A stretch of DNA of 64,000 bases. It comes from Pseudomonas sp. AL03. GTDB taxonomy: Bacteria; Pseudomonadota; Gammaproteobacteria; Pseudomonadales; Pseudomonadaceae. Below the pieces are notes generated by a model that was not told the origin of the DNA, did not search any database, and saw nothing but the letters and a program-made list of their open reading frames with translations. The position numbers were made by a program, and so were the translations under genes. The stretch is from assembly GCF_029960815.1 (NCBI RefSeq), contig NZ_JASBRE010000002.1, positions 124,001 to 188,000 on the forward strand, given 5' to 3'. Below are positions 19,228-27,803 of this stretch, in pieces; positions within the stretch are counted from its first letter, which is position 1; each line of letters opens with the position of its first letter.

Positions 19228-20076
19228 ATGCGCACTTTTCGGCTGGTGATTGCTTGCCCGGACCGCGTCGGCATCGTTGCTAAAGTCAGTAACTTTCTGG
19301 CGTCACATAACGGCTGGATCACTGAAGCGAGCCATCACTCGGACAATCTCAGTGGCTGGTTCTTCATGCGTCACGAAATTCGTGCCGATTCGCTGCCCTT
19401 CGGTATCGATGCCTTTCGCGAAGCGTTTGCACCGATTGCCGAAGAGTTCTCCATGAACTGGCGCATCACCGATACCGAGCAGAAAAAGCGCGTGGTACTG
19501 ATGGCCAGTCGCGAGTCTCACTGCCTCGCCGACTTGTTGCACCGCTGGCACAGTGATGAGCTGGATTGCGACATTTCCTGTGTAATTTCTAACCATGACG
19601 ATTTGCGCAGCATGGTCGAGTGGCACGGGATTCCGTATTACCACGTACCGGTCAACCCGCAGGATAAAGAACCGGCATTCGCCGAAGTATCGCGTCTGGT
19701 CAAACAGCACGATGCCGAAGTGGTCGTACTTGCCCGTTACATGCAAATCCTGCCGCCCGAGTTGTGCAGCGAATATGCTCACAAGGTCATCAACATTCAT
19801 CACAGCTTCCTGCCGTCGTTCGTCGGTGCCAAGCCGTATCACCAGGCATCGATGCGGGGTGTGAAGTTGATCGGCGCTACTTGCCACTACGTGACCGAAG
19901 AGCTGGATGCCGGTCCGATCATCGAACAGGACGTCGTTCGCGTCAGCCACAGCGACAGCATCGACGACATGGTGCGTTTCGGTCGGGACGTCGAGAAGAT
20001 GGTGCTGGCCCGTGGTCTGCGTTATCACCTGGAAGATCGGGTGCTGGTGCACGGCAACAAAACCGTCGTGTTCTGA
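19228..20076 (+). CDS. purU: Formyltetrahydrofolate deformylase
   Basis: PurU (282 aa) hydrolyses 10-formyl-THF to formate and THF, balancing one-carbon pools and supplying formate for purine synthesis. An N-terminal ACT domain (about residues 5-80, 'CPDRVGIVAKVSNFLA') senses glycine/methionine in E. coli; the C-terminal formyltransferase-like domain has 'INIHHSFLPSFVGAKPYHQA' with the catalytic His and the 'ELDAGPIIEQDV' loop. The start at 19228 matches the conserved 'MRTFRLVIACPDR'; upstream in-frame codons are leader. A TAGAAT element lies about 36 bases upstream. Related in role to the glycine cleavage genes at the other end of the window. Confidence 0.95.
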   Translation: MRTFRLVIACPDRVGIVAKVSNFLASHNGWITEASHHSDNLSGWFFMRHEIRADSLPFGIDAFREAFAPIAEEFSMNWRITDTEQKKRVVLMASRESHCLADLLHRWHSDELDCDISCVISNHDDLRSMVEWHGIPYYHVPVNPQDKEPAFAEVSRLVKQHDAEVVVLARYMQILPPELCSEYAHKVINIHHSFLPSFVGAKPYHQASMRGVKLIGATCHYVTEELDAGPIIEQDVVRVSHSDSIDDMVRFGRDVEKMVLARGLRYHLEDRVLVHGNKTVVF

Positions 20077-20088
20077 CAGCCAGTTGCT

Positions 20089-20117
20089 GATCGTTCCCAC
20101 GCAGAGTGGGAACGATC
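20089..20117. repeat. Palindromic intergenic hairpin (GATCGTTCCCAC type)
   Basis: GATCGTTCCCAC at 20089-20100 pairs perfectly with GTGGGAACGATC at 20106-20117 around a five-base loop. This unit is common between genes in the P. fluorescens group; it probably serves as purU 3' end structure. Confidence 0.8.
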
Positions 20118-20139
20118 TGGGTAAATAGAGGACATGACC

Positions 20140-20316
20140 ATGGCCGATCCACTGGACAAAGCCACTTCCAGGGCACCCACCACGTTGGGTGAGGGTTGTC
20201 TGAGTCGCTATGACCCGGATGACATGAACCCCGAAGACGGCACGGAGTTTCCCGGTGCTGTCGAGTTGTGGGAACAGTTGCAGCAAGAACCCGACGACAA
20301 GCCTACGCCTGCTTGA
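20140..20316 (+). CDS. Small acidic hypothetical protein (58 aa)
   Basis: A 58-residue acidic protein rich in Asp, Glu and Pro ('SRYDPDDMNPEDGTEFPGA'). I do not recognise a family. AGAGGA at 20127-20132 lies seven bases before the ATG at 20140, so translation is credible; the ATG at 20134 is too close to that site. It has no membrane segment or cysteines. Its 3' end overlaps the convergent YbhN-like gene by 14 bases, leaving no room for a separate terminator. Confidence 0.6.
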   Translation: MADPLDKATSRAPTTLGEGCLSRYDPDDMNPEDGTEFPGAVELWEQLQQEPDDKPTPA

Positions 20317-21298
20317 GTTTCAGCAACTTCTTCAGCAGCGGCCGCCCGAGCATCAGCAAAAACACCGGGCCACCCACCACCAGGTAGAAGTAATAGGTCA
20401 CCGCCCGCCAGATCAGAATCGCCGCCGCCGCGGTAGATTTTCCCACCATCGGCGCCAGCAGCGCCGCCGAGGTCAACTCCGCTGCCCCGGCACCGCCCGG
20501 CAACAGGCTGAACTGCCCCGCGCTCAGCGAAAGCATCTGGATCAGGAAGATCCAGGCCCACTGCAAATCCGCCCCGAGCCCACGCAACGCCAGATACAGC
20601 ACGCTATAGCGCAGGAGCCAATGCAGGCAGGTCAAGGCAAACACCATGATCAATGTCTGAAAGGGCAACTTCAGCGTGTCAGCAAAAGCCGCCAGGAAGT
20701 GCAGGAGTTTTCGCGCCCAGCGCAGGCGCGTGGTGGCTTTGACATTGAGGCGAGCGAGCAACCGGCCGCTCAGGCGAATCAGCATTCGATGGTAACGGGC
20801 AACCACCACACAACTGAGCAACCCGCCGAACATCGAAAGGGCGCTGACGGTCAGCAGCCATTCCATGCGTTGGCTGAGGTGCTGGAACAACGCATAGATC
20901 AGGATCCCGCTCAGCGCGCAGAGAAAAAACAGTAAATCGCTCAGCTGATCCATGGCAAACACGGCGCTGCCTCTGGCCGGACGCACGCCATTGCGCGCCA
21001 GCAGCGCCATGATGGTCAGCGGGCCGCCGCTGCCGCCGGGGGTGGCGCAATAGGCGAATTCGGCGGCCATCACCACCCCGAGACTTTTGAACGGGCCCAC
21101 CTTGTCGCGCTGATCCCCTAGCAACAGGCGCAAGCGCATTGTGTTCAGCACCCAGCACAGCAGGATCATGCCGAACATGATCAGCAGCCATCTCAGCGGA
21201 AAGCTTTGCAGTCGATACCAGGTTTCGTTACCGCCCAGCAGCGACGGAATCAGCACCGCAGCAAGCAGCGCGACGAGCAGCAGAATCCCGCGACTCAT
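20303..21298 (-). CDS. YbhN/UPF0104-family membrane protein (LPG synthase TM-region fold)
   Basis: A 331-residue polytopic protein with about eight hydrophobic helices and the family signatures 'YCATPGGSGGPLTI' and 'LPGGAGAAELTSAALL'. These proteins share the flippase-like domain of lysylphosphatidylglycerol synthase but lack its catalytic aminoacyl-transfer part, so lipid flipping or lipid handling is the family-level inference. The ATG at 21298 overlaps the stop of the deacetylase gene (ATGA), marking an operon with the DUF2334 and GT4 genes. Confidence 0.88.
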   Translation of the reverse strand: MSRGILLLVALLAAVLIPSLLGGNETWYRLQSFPLRWLLIMFGMILLCWVLNTMRLRLLLGDQRDKVGPFKSLGVVMAAEFAYCATPGGSGGPLTIMALLARNGVRPARGSAVFAMDQLSDLLFFLCALSGILIYALFQHLSQRMEWLLTVSALSMFGGLLSCVVVARYHRMLIRLSGRLLARLNVKATTRLRWARKLLHFLAAFADTLKLPFQTLIMVFALTCLHWLLRYSVLYLALRGLGADLQWAWIFLIQMLSLSAGQFSLLPGGAGAAELTSAALLAPMVGKSTAAAAILIWRAVTYYFYLVVGGPVFLLMLGRPLLKKLLKLKQA

Positions 21299-22071
21299 GC
21301 GGCGCGACCCATACAATCGCTTTGCAGCGCCAGCCAGCGTGCCTTGGTCATCGGCACACGACCCTCGCCGAGCAAGCGCTTGAGGGTTTGCAGCCAGTAA
21401 GTGCGCGAGAGCTCATGGCGCATATCGACCGGGTGCAGGCCGAGACGAATCACCGGTGCGTGCCGCCAGCGTTGTTCGCGTTGATGGCTGACGAGTTTCG
21501 ACACCCCCCGGCGCCAGGCGCTGCGCGCACTCCAGACCAGGCCTGGAGCATCAACGGCGCTGAAGTCCGGCAGACGATACAGATGCTGCGGATCGCTGGT
21601 GTAACTGAGGGGTAACTGGCGCAAGGCCTGGCGCGTCCCTTCGCTCATCAGCCAGGCCGGGGCGACGAACCCCTCCAGCGGCCAGTGATAACGGTGGAAC
21701 ACTTCGATGCCGGCGCGCAGGCGGGCAAGAGCGGCTTCTTGAGACAGGCTGTAAAACTCGCCTTCATGGGTGTAAATCCGGCGCATGAACCAGTCTCGTG
21801 GGGTAGTGGGCGTGGGCTCTTCATCGCAATGAAAGTAACCGTGCAATGCCAGTTCGTCACCTCGGGCGATCCGACGGGTGAGCCAACGTCGAAACCCCGG
21901 ATGCTCCTCCAGATCGTTGTGCTTGTGCAAATTTGGCACCACCAGCCAGGTCATCGGCACCTCGCCCAGGGCGTCGACAGCTTCGACAAAGGGTTGGTAA
22001 TCGGCCCAGGTTTGCGGTGCGACGTCGTGCAGGACGAGTAACAGGCTGGGCGGGTTCATGGGCTCAACCAT
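21295..22071 (-). CDS. DUF2334 polysaccharide deacetylase-family protein
   Basis: A 258-residue carbohydrate-esterase-4-like protein. 'LLLVLHDVAP' gives the N-terminal strand with the HD pair, 'GDELALHGYFH' the histidine motif, and 'EGFVAPAWLMS' the third conserved strand. Substrate unknown; DUF2334 members are often next to glycosyltransferases, as here. The ATG at 22071 overlaps the glycosyltransferase stop by eight bases; an alternative ATG at 22059 would remove four residues. Confidence 0.88.
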   Translation of the reverse strand: MVEPMNPPSLLLVLHDVAPQTWADYQPFVEAVDALGEVPMTWLVVPNLHKHNDLEEHPGFRRWLTRRIARGDELALHGYFHCDEEPTPTTPRDWFMRRIYTHEGEFYSLSQEAALARLRAGIEVFHRYHWPLEGFVAPAWLMSEGTRQALRQLPLSYTSDPQHLYRLPDFSAVDAPGLVWSARSAWRRGVSKLVSHQREQRWRHAPVIRLGLHPVDMRHELSRTYWLQTLKRLLGEGRVPMTKARWLALQSDCMGRAA

Positions 22072-23185
22072 TGGCGGTCAGCAGCCAGTGGCTGCCGAGT
22101 ACGGCGTGATAGTGCCGCAGCAGGCTGTTGACCACCGTGTCCCAAGAGTAATGCTGCTCGACATGGCTGCGGGCCTGTTTGCCCAACACGACGCTGCCCG
22201 AGCTGAACAGTTCGCGGACCGTGTTGGCCATCGCCAACGGATTATTCGGCGGGCAGAGGAGGCCGCATTGATCGGTGATGATTTCCTGAAAGGCCCCGGC
22301 CGCCACGGCCACCACCGGAATGCCACTGGCCATGGCTTCAAGAATCACCAGGCCGAAGGTTTCCTGATCGCCGGCATGCAGCAGCGCATCGGCGCTGGCC
22401 ATCAATCGCGCCACGTGTGCCGCCGGACAGAACTCACCGACCACGGTGACGTTGTCGGGCACTGCGGCTGGCATCGACGAACCTACCAGCAGCAGGTGAT
22501 AGCGTCGGCCCAGGCGTTTCATGCAGTCGAGCAGCACCGGCAGGTTTTTTTCCTTGGCGCCGCGCCCGGCGAAGATCAGCAAATGAGTGTTTTCATCGAT
22601 GCCCAATTCGGCCCGCAGACCCGGGTCCCGGGCATTGGGATGGAAGGTTTGCAAGTCGACGCCCAGCGGTTGAACGAAAACGTTCTTCACCCCCAACCCG
22701 ATCAGTTTGTCGGCCATGACCTGGCTTGGCGCCAGAACCCGATCGAAGTTGCCATAGAGCTTGCTGACATAGGCTTCGACGTTGGTTGTGACCCAGTTGC
22801 CCATGCGATTGCTGACCAGCAGCGGCAGGTCCGAGTGATAAAAGCCGACCACCGGGACATCGAGTTGCCGCCGAGCGTCGAGTGCCGCCCATGCGGTGAG
22901 GTAGGGGTCGCCGACCTCGATCAGGTCGGGCTGTAAATCCTGCAGAACATTGCGCCAGGGCGCGAGACGGAGGGGGAAGCGATAGCCTTTGCCGAAGGGC
23001 AGAGCGGGGGCCGGAACCGTGTAAACGCCATCCTGTTCACTTAAGTAAGCCCCAGGGATCAGCAGACTGTGGCGAATGCCCGGCTTGATGCCCAGGCGAC
23101 GGTGTTTTGCATCCAGATAGGTGCGCACGCCACCGCTGGCAGGGGCGTAGAACATGGTTATGTCAGCGATATGCACGATGAACAT
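22064..23185 (-). CDS. GT4-family glycosyltransferase
   Basis: A 373-residue GT-B fold glycosyltransferase of family 4. The N-terminal acceptor domain has 'ASGGVRTYLDAK', and the C-terminal nucleotide-sugar domain has 'LLIFAGRGAKEKNLPVLLDCM' and the EX7E motif in 'HAGDQETFGLVILEAMASGIPVV'. First gene of a three-gene unit with the deacetylase and YbhN-like protein, suggesting synthesis and membrane handling of a glycolipid or lipid-linked sugar. Donor and acceptor cannot be told from sequence. Confidence 0.92.
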   Translation of the reverse strand: MFIVHIADITMFYAPASGGVRTYLDAKHRRLGIKPGIRHSLLIPGAYLSEQDGVYTVPAPALPFGKGYRFPLRLAPWRNVLQDLQPDLIEVGDPYLTAWAALDARRQLDVPVVGFYHSDLPLLVSNRMGNWVTTNVEAYVSKLYGNFDRVLAPSQVMADKLIGLGVKNVFVQPLGVDLQTFHPNARDPGLRAELGIDENTHLLIFAGRGAKEKNLPVLLDCMKRLGRRYHLLLVGSSMPAAVPDNVTVVGEFCPAAHVARLMASADALLHAGDQETFGLVILEAMASGIPVVAVAAGAFQEIITDQCGLLCPPNNPLAMANTVRELFSSGSVVLGKQARSHVEQHYSWDTVVNSLLRHYHAVLGSHWLLTANG

Positions 23186-23293
23186 CCCTCCGGTCCGTTA
23201 TTCTCCCTTGGTTGACCTTTATGAAGGATAGATGTTCGGTTGGGGTTTTGTGGCGGGGGTGTCAGCGAGGTTTGTGATGTTTGAGCAATCGCC

Positions 23294-23359
23294 TTCGCGG
23301 GCAAGCCTCGCTCCTACGGGTTCACGCTAAACCCTGTAGGAGCGAGGCTTGCCCGCGAA
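23294..23359. repeat. REPIN: inverted pair of REP sequences
   Basis: Two perfect 24-base arms (23294-23317 and 23336-23359), core GTAGGAGCGAGGCTTGCCCG, around an 18-base loop. Characteristic P. fluorescens-group REP doublet, between the chemoreceptor 3' end and the glycosyltransferase promoter region. Confidence 0.95.
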
Positions 23360-23375
23360 AGGGCCAGTTCAGACA

Positions 23376-25265
23376 CTAAATACGGAAACTGCCCACCAAC
23401 TGCTTCAACCGCGCAGCCTGCTGTTCAAGATCCGAACACGCCCGCAACGTCGACTGCAGGTTTTCCACCCCTTCCTGATTCAGTGTATTGATCTCGGTAA
23501 TATCCACGTTGATCGATTCAACCACGGCAGTCTGTTCCTCAGTTGCCGTCGCCACCGACTGGTTCATCCCGTCAATCTCGCCAATACGCAACGTCACGCT
23601 ATTCAGCCGCTCGCCGGCCAGGTTGGCGATTTCGACGCTGTCCTGACTGTGGCGCTGGCTCTCGCTCATGGTGCTGACGGATTCGCGGGCGCCGATTTGC
23701 AACTCCTCAATCATGGTCTGCACCTGCTGCGCCGATTCCTGAGTGCGGTGCGCCAGGTTACGAACCTCGTCTGCAACCACCGCAAAACCGCGACCGGCTT
23801 CACCGGCACGTGCCGCTTCGATGGCTGCGTTGAGCGCCAGCAGGTTGGTTTGCTGGGAGATGCTGGTGATCACTTCGAGAATCTGCCCGATATTCACGGT
23901 TTTGCTGTTCAGCGATTCAATATTGGTGCTCGAGGCGCTGAGCATGCTCGACAGCTGATTCATCGCGGCAATGCTGCGGTCCACCACTTGCTGGCCATCT
24001 TCGGCCAGGCTGCGGGCATCGCTGGCCTGACTCGAGGCTTGTGCTGCGTTACGGGCGATTTCCTGAGCGGCGGCGCCGAGCTGGTTGATCGCCGCGGCCA
24101 CGCTGCTGGTGCGCGAGGCTTGCTGGTCGGAATTGAACATCGACGAATTCGAGGCGGCCACTACACGCAGGGCCACTTCGTTGACTTGTCCGGTGGCCGA
24201 GGACACTTCGCGGATCGACGTATGAACCCGTTCCACGAAACGGTTGAACGCCGTACCAAGAATGCCGAATTCGTCCTGATTCTGGATGGTCAGGCGCTTG
24301 GTCAGGTCGCCTTCACCGTCGGCGATGTCTTCCATGGCGCGGGTCATGACGTGCAGCGGCTGGATCAGGATGCGGATCAGCATGCCCAGCAGGGCGATGA
24401 TGATGGCCACGGCAATGACCGTCGCAACGACCGCCGAGGTGCGGAATTCGCTGAGCATCGAGAAGGCTTTGTCTTTATCCACCGACAGACCGATGTACCA
24501 GTTGACCGATGGCAGGCCTTTGATTGGAGTGAAGGTGACGATGCGGGTCTTGCCTTCGACGTCCACTTCACTGAAGCCGCTGCTGATGCGCGGGGTATTT
24601 TTCGGGTACGCCTCGCTCAGGGACTTCATCACCAAGGCTTTGTCCGGGTGGACCAGAATCTTGCCATCGGCGCTGACCAGAAAGGCGTAACCCATGCCGC
24701 CGAAGTCGCGGGCGCTGAGGGTGTCGATCAGGGTTTGCAGGCTCAGGTCGCCGCCCACCACACCGACGCTTTGTCCGGCCTTTTTCGAGGCCGTGGCGAT
24801 AGAGATGATGGTCTGGCCGGTGGCCGCGTCGATGTAGGGTTCGGTCAGGGTTGCAGTGCTGCTGCTTTCGGCGCCTTTGTACCAGGGGCGTACTCGCGGA
24901 TCGAAGCCGGCAGGCATTTTTGCGTCAGGGCGAATCGTGAAGCTGCCGCTGGCATCGCCCAGGTAGGACGCCATGAAGGTCGACGTCAGGGCTTTCTGCT
25001 CAAGCAGACTGGCGACGGTGGCCTGTTCGGGGTTGATGGCGATGTTCTGGGCGAGGTTGTCGATCAGCAGGATACGGCCGGTCAGCCAGGTCTGGATGTT
25101 GTTGGCGGTAACGTCTCCCATCTCGGTGAGGTAGTTATCCAGGTCTTCACGAATCGCATTACGCTGTAAATAGTCGTTGTACAGCGTAAACGAGGCAAAG
25201 GCAGCAATAACGATGAGGGCGGCGGCAAGCAGTATTTTATGGCTGAAGCGCAGATTTTTATTCAT
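23376..25265 (-). CDS. Methyl-accepting chemotaxis protein with dCache amino-acid-type sensor
   Basis: A 629-residue receptor. One membrane helix at about 10-30, a periplasmic dCache_1 domain at about 35-270, a second helix at about 278-300, HAMP, and a signalling domain with the conserved hairpin '[28 protein letters not shown]'. In the sensor, 'RPWYKGA' followed by 'PYIDAATGQ' and a later Asp ('GGDLSL') fit the dCache amino-acid-binding motif known for PctA-type Pseudomonas receptors, so amino-acid taxis is likely. It lacks a C-terminal CheR-binding pentapeptide. Monocistronic, flanked by the REPIN. Confidence 0.93.
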   Translation of the reverse strand: MNKNLRFSHKILLAAALIVIAAFASFTLYNDYLQRNAIREDLDNYLTEMGDVTANNIQTWLTGRILLIDNLAQNIAINPEQATVASLLEQKALTSTFMASYLGDASGSFTIRPDAKMPAGFDPRVRPWYKGAESSSTATLTEPYIDAATGQTIISIATASKKAGQSVGVVGGDLSLQTLIDTLSARDFGGMGYAFLVSADGKILVHPDKALVMKSLSEAYPKNTPRISSGFSEVDVEGKTRIVTFTPIKGLPSVNWYIGLSVDKDKAFSMLSEFRTSAVVATVIAVAIIIALLGMLIRILIQPLHVMTRAMEDIADGEGDLTKRLTIQNQDEFGILGTAFNRFVERVHTSIREVSSATGQVNEVALRVVAASNSSMFNSDQQASRTSSVAAAINQLGAAAQEIARNAAQASSQASDARSLAEDGQQVVDRSIAAMNQLSSMLSASSTNIESLNSKTVNIGQILEVITSISQQTNLLALNAAIEAARAGEAGRGFAVVADEVRNLAHRTQESAQQVQTMIEELQIGARESVSTMSESQRHSQDSVEIANLAGERLNSVTLRIGEIDGMNQSVATATEEQTAVVESINVDITEINTLNQEGVENLQSTLRACSDLEQQAARLKQLVGSFRI

Positions 25266-25437
25266 GGCTTGGGGTCCGCTAAAGTCTTAATGTCCAGGGC
25301 GTGCTTTTATAAAGGCGCGCAAATTGGGCAGTGTTGAAAGTAAGCTGATATTTCCGTCTTTCCTTCGGGGAATTACCGAGGCTATTTTCAGTCTGGTCTC
25401 TCGCTTGTTATCGGCCATGAAGGATCAAAGATTAACC

Positions 25438-26937
25438 ATGGGTGACAAAATGCCTGACTCATTGCAACTCGTTATCGGCGCCGACCTCGCGGGCCAATCT
25501 GTCACTCAGGCCATGCGCCTGGCGAACCGTCACGGGCTGGTGGCGGGCGCTACCGGGACCGGTAAAACCGTCACCTTGCAGCGGCTGGCCGAAGCCTTCA
25601 GCGATGCCGGCGTGGCGGTGTTTGCCGCCGATATCAAGGGTGACCTGTGCGGTCTGGGCGCCGCCGGCAATCCTCAAGGCAAAATCGCCGAGCGGATCGC
25701 CGGGATGCCTTGGCTGAACCACACGCCTCAAGCGTATCCGGTGGCCCTGTGGGACATTCACGGTCAGTCCGGTCATCCATTGCGTACAACCTTGAGCGAA
25801 ATGGGGCCGTTGCTGCTGGGCAGCCTGCTGGAACTGACCGACAGTCAACAGTCGACGCTGTATGCCGCCTTTAAGGTGGCGGATCGTGAAGGGCTGTTGC
25901 TGCTGGACCTTAAGGATCTGAAGGCGCTGCTCAATCACCTGCGTGACAACCCCGAATTGCTCGGTGACGACGCCGCGCTGATGACCACCGGTTCCAGTCA
26001 GGCGCTATTGCGGCGCCTGGCGACCCTGGAGCAGCAGGGCGCAGAAGCGCTGTTCGGTGAGCCGGCGCTGCAACTCGAAGACATTCTGCAACCGACCGCC
26101 AATGGCCGCGGGCGCATTCACTTGCTCGATGCCAGCCGTCTGGTGCACGAAGCGCCGAAGGTCTACGCGACGTTCCTGTTGTGGCTATTGGCCGAATTGT
26201 TCGAGCAATTGCCCGAGCGCGGCGATTCGGACAAACCACTGCTGGCGCTGTTTTTCGATGAGGCGCATTTGTTGTTTGCCGGTACGCCAAAGGCGTTGCA
26301 GGATCGCCTTGAGCAGGTGGTGCGACTGATTCGCTCGAAAGGCGTTGGCGTGTATTTCGTTACCCAATCGCCGGGCGACTTGCCGGATGACGTGCTCGCT
26401 CAGCTCGGTTTGCGCATTCAACATGGCTTGCGCGCATTCACCGCCAAGGAGCAGAAATCCCTGCGAGCGGTGGCCGAGGGCTTCCGGCCGAACCCGGCGT
26501 TCGATGCTTTGTCGGTGCTGACCGAGCTTGGGATCGGCGAGGCGCTGGTCGGCACGTTGCAGGACAAGGGCACGCCAGAGGTGGTTCAGCGGGTTTTGGT
26601 TGCGCCGCCGCAATCGCGGATCGGGCCGCTGAGCGAAGCCGAGCGTGCGGCGTTGATCGCCAGTTCGCCATTGCAGGGACGTTATGACAAACCGATCGAT
26701 CGTGAGTCGGCTTATGAAGTGCTGATGGGACGCAAAGGTCTGGCGCCGGAGCCCGAAGCAGTCCCGGGCAAGGCTGCACCAGAGGAACCGAGCTTCACCG
26801 ACAAGGCCGGGGAATTCCTGGGTACGGCGGCAGGGCAAGCGCTGAAATCGGCGATGCGTCAGGCGGCTAATCAACTGGGCCGACAGTTGGTGCGCGGGTT
26901 GATGGGGTCGTTGCTCGGTGGCAGCAAGCGCCGCTGA
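25438..26937 (+). CDS. HerA-like helicase/ATPase (DUF853, YjgR family)
   Basis: About 499 residues. Walker A is 'GATGTGKT', Walker B 'ALFFDEAHLLF', and 'YFVTQSPGDLPDDVLAQLG' is the FtsK/HerA-like sensor region; all are typical of the DUF853 (YjgR) branch of the HerA-FtsK superfamily. Cellular role is not established. The frame is open to 25324, but the conserved part begins 'MPDSLQLVIGADL' (ATG 25450); an AAGGA 15 bases before the ATG at 25438 favours 25438 with moderate certainty. The C-terminal 60 residues are low-complexity and glycine-rich. Followed by a REPIN. Confidence 0.88.
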   Translation: MGDKMPDSLQLVIGADLAGQSVTQAMRLANRHGLVAGATGTGKTVTLQRLAEAFSDAGVAVFAADIKGDLCGLGAAGNPQGKIAERIAGMPWLNHTPQAYPVALWDIHGQSGHPLRTTLSEMGPLLLGSLLELTDSQQSTLYAAFKVADREGLLLLDLKDLKALLNHLRDNPELLGDDAALMTTGSSQALLRRLATLEQQGAEALFGEPALQLEDILQPTANGRGRIHLLDASRLVHEAPKVYATFLLWLLAELFEQLPERGDSDKPLLALFFDEAHLLFAGTPKALQDRLEQVVRLIRSKGVGVYFVTQSPGDLPDDVLAQLGLRIQHGLRAFTAKEQKSLRAVAEGFRPNPAFDALSVLTELGIGEALVGTLQDKGTPEVVQRVLVAPPQSRIGPLSEAERAALIASSPLQGRYDKPIDRESAYEVLMGRKGLAPEPEAVPGKAAPEEPSFTDKAGEFLGTAAGQALKSAMRQAANQLGRQLVRGLMGSLLGGSKRR

Positions 26938-26944
26938 ATAACTT

Positions 26945-27030
26945 GTAGGAGCGAGGCTTGCCCGCGAAGAGGCCCTTAAGGGCGCCAAAAGCTTCGCGGG
27001 CAAGTCGGATCGCCGCCCGCTCGCTCCTAC
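26945..27030. repeat. REPIN, variant right arm
   Basis: Left arm from 26945 has core GTAGGAGCGAGGCTTGCCCG; the right arm 26992-27030 starts CTTCGCGGGCAAG and ends TCGCTCCTAC but carries an extra 14 or so bases between these blocks. Sits between convergent genes. Confidence 0.9.
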
Positions 27031-27040
27031 AGGATTTGTG

Positions 27041-27496
27041 TCAGGTTTTGGGTTTGGCGTGCGCCGCCAGGCGCTCCAGAGCCGCCCGCAGATTCGGATC
27101 GCTGATTCCATCGGCCGTGGCCTGAATGGTCGCGCCTGCGTCCGTCGACAAACTGATGGTATGGCCAGCCGCCCCTTGCTGAACGGTCGGTGGCTGAACC
27201 TTGAACAGAATCCGCGTCAAACTGGCAAATTCATCAAACATCTGCAATTGCCGCTGCAGACGCTTTTGTTGATAACGCAGGCGGGTTGCCCAATGACCGT
27301 CGGTCACTATCAGCAACAAACTGCCTTCGCGCCACGACGCCACATGGCAATGCTCGCGGGCAGCGGGCTGCAATTGGCTTTCCAGCAGACGTTGTAAATG
27401 ACCCAGGCGCTGAGCGTGGCCGAAGATGGCTTTCAGCGGTTTGGCTTCGCGAAGCAGAACGGCGGGTGCTCTGGCCGTAAGAGGGCGAAATGCCAT
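27041..27496 (-). CDS. dciA: DUF721 protein, probable DciA replicative helicase loader
   Basis: A 151-residue protein of the DUF721 family. The N-terminal 95 residues ('LRYQQKRLQRQLQ' is its terminal part) form the KH-like fold of DciA; the tail is disordered and rich in Ala and Lys. By family knowledge DciA assists loading of DnaB in bacteria lacking DnaC/DnaI, which includes Pseudomonas. Start at 27496 ('MAFRPLTARAP') is preferred to the ATG at 27583, which would add 29 hydrophobic, cysteine-rich residues not expected in the family. It lies divergently upstream of secA, a neighbourhood familiar in Pseudomonas. Confidence 0.8.
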   Translation of the reverse strand: MAFRPLTARAPAVLLREAKPLKAIFGHAQRLGHLQRLLESQLQPAAREHCHVASWREGSLLLIVTDGHWATRLRYQQKRLQRQLQMFDEFASLTRILFKVQPPTVQQGAAGHTISLSTDAGATIQATADGISDPNLRAALERLAAHAKPKT

Positions 27497-27803
27497 GATC
27501 AGACACCTGAAGTAACAGAGCCGCCATGGTAGCAGAAAGCACCACAGGCACCCGACCCATTGCTTTGCGAACGCTTTACCCATTAAATCAACAAGTAACT
27601 TGTGCCGTGAATGGCTTGAAGTTCAGTAAAAAGCCCTTATTTTAAGTGAGCCCCGTCACAGCGCTGTGCCAGCATCGTGGAATAACGCCACTTTCCTCAC
27701 CATCGTTTCCGGGTAGAATGCTCGTTCGCATGCGGCCATGAGGGCTGCACGGGCGACTCACGGGGCCGCCCTCCATCCCTTTAGTGTGGAAGATCCTGCC
27801 GAT
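27497..27803. other. Divergent intergenic region dciA/secA
   Basis: 307 bases without a gene. A TAGAAT -10 candidate at 27714-27719 precedes secA by 85 bases, leaving a GC-rich leader with an in-frame ATG at 27738 that would extend SecA by 22 non-conserved residues. No secM-like gene is present. Confidence 0.6.
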
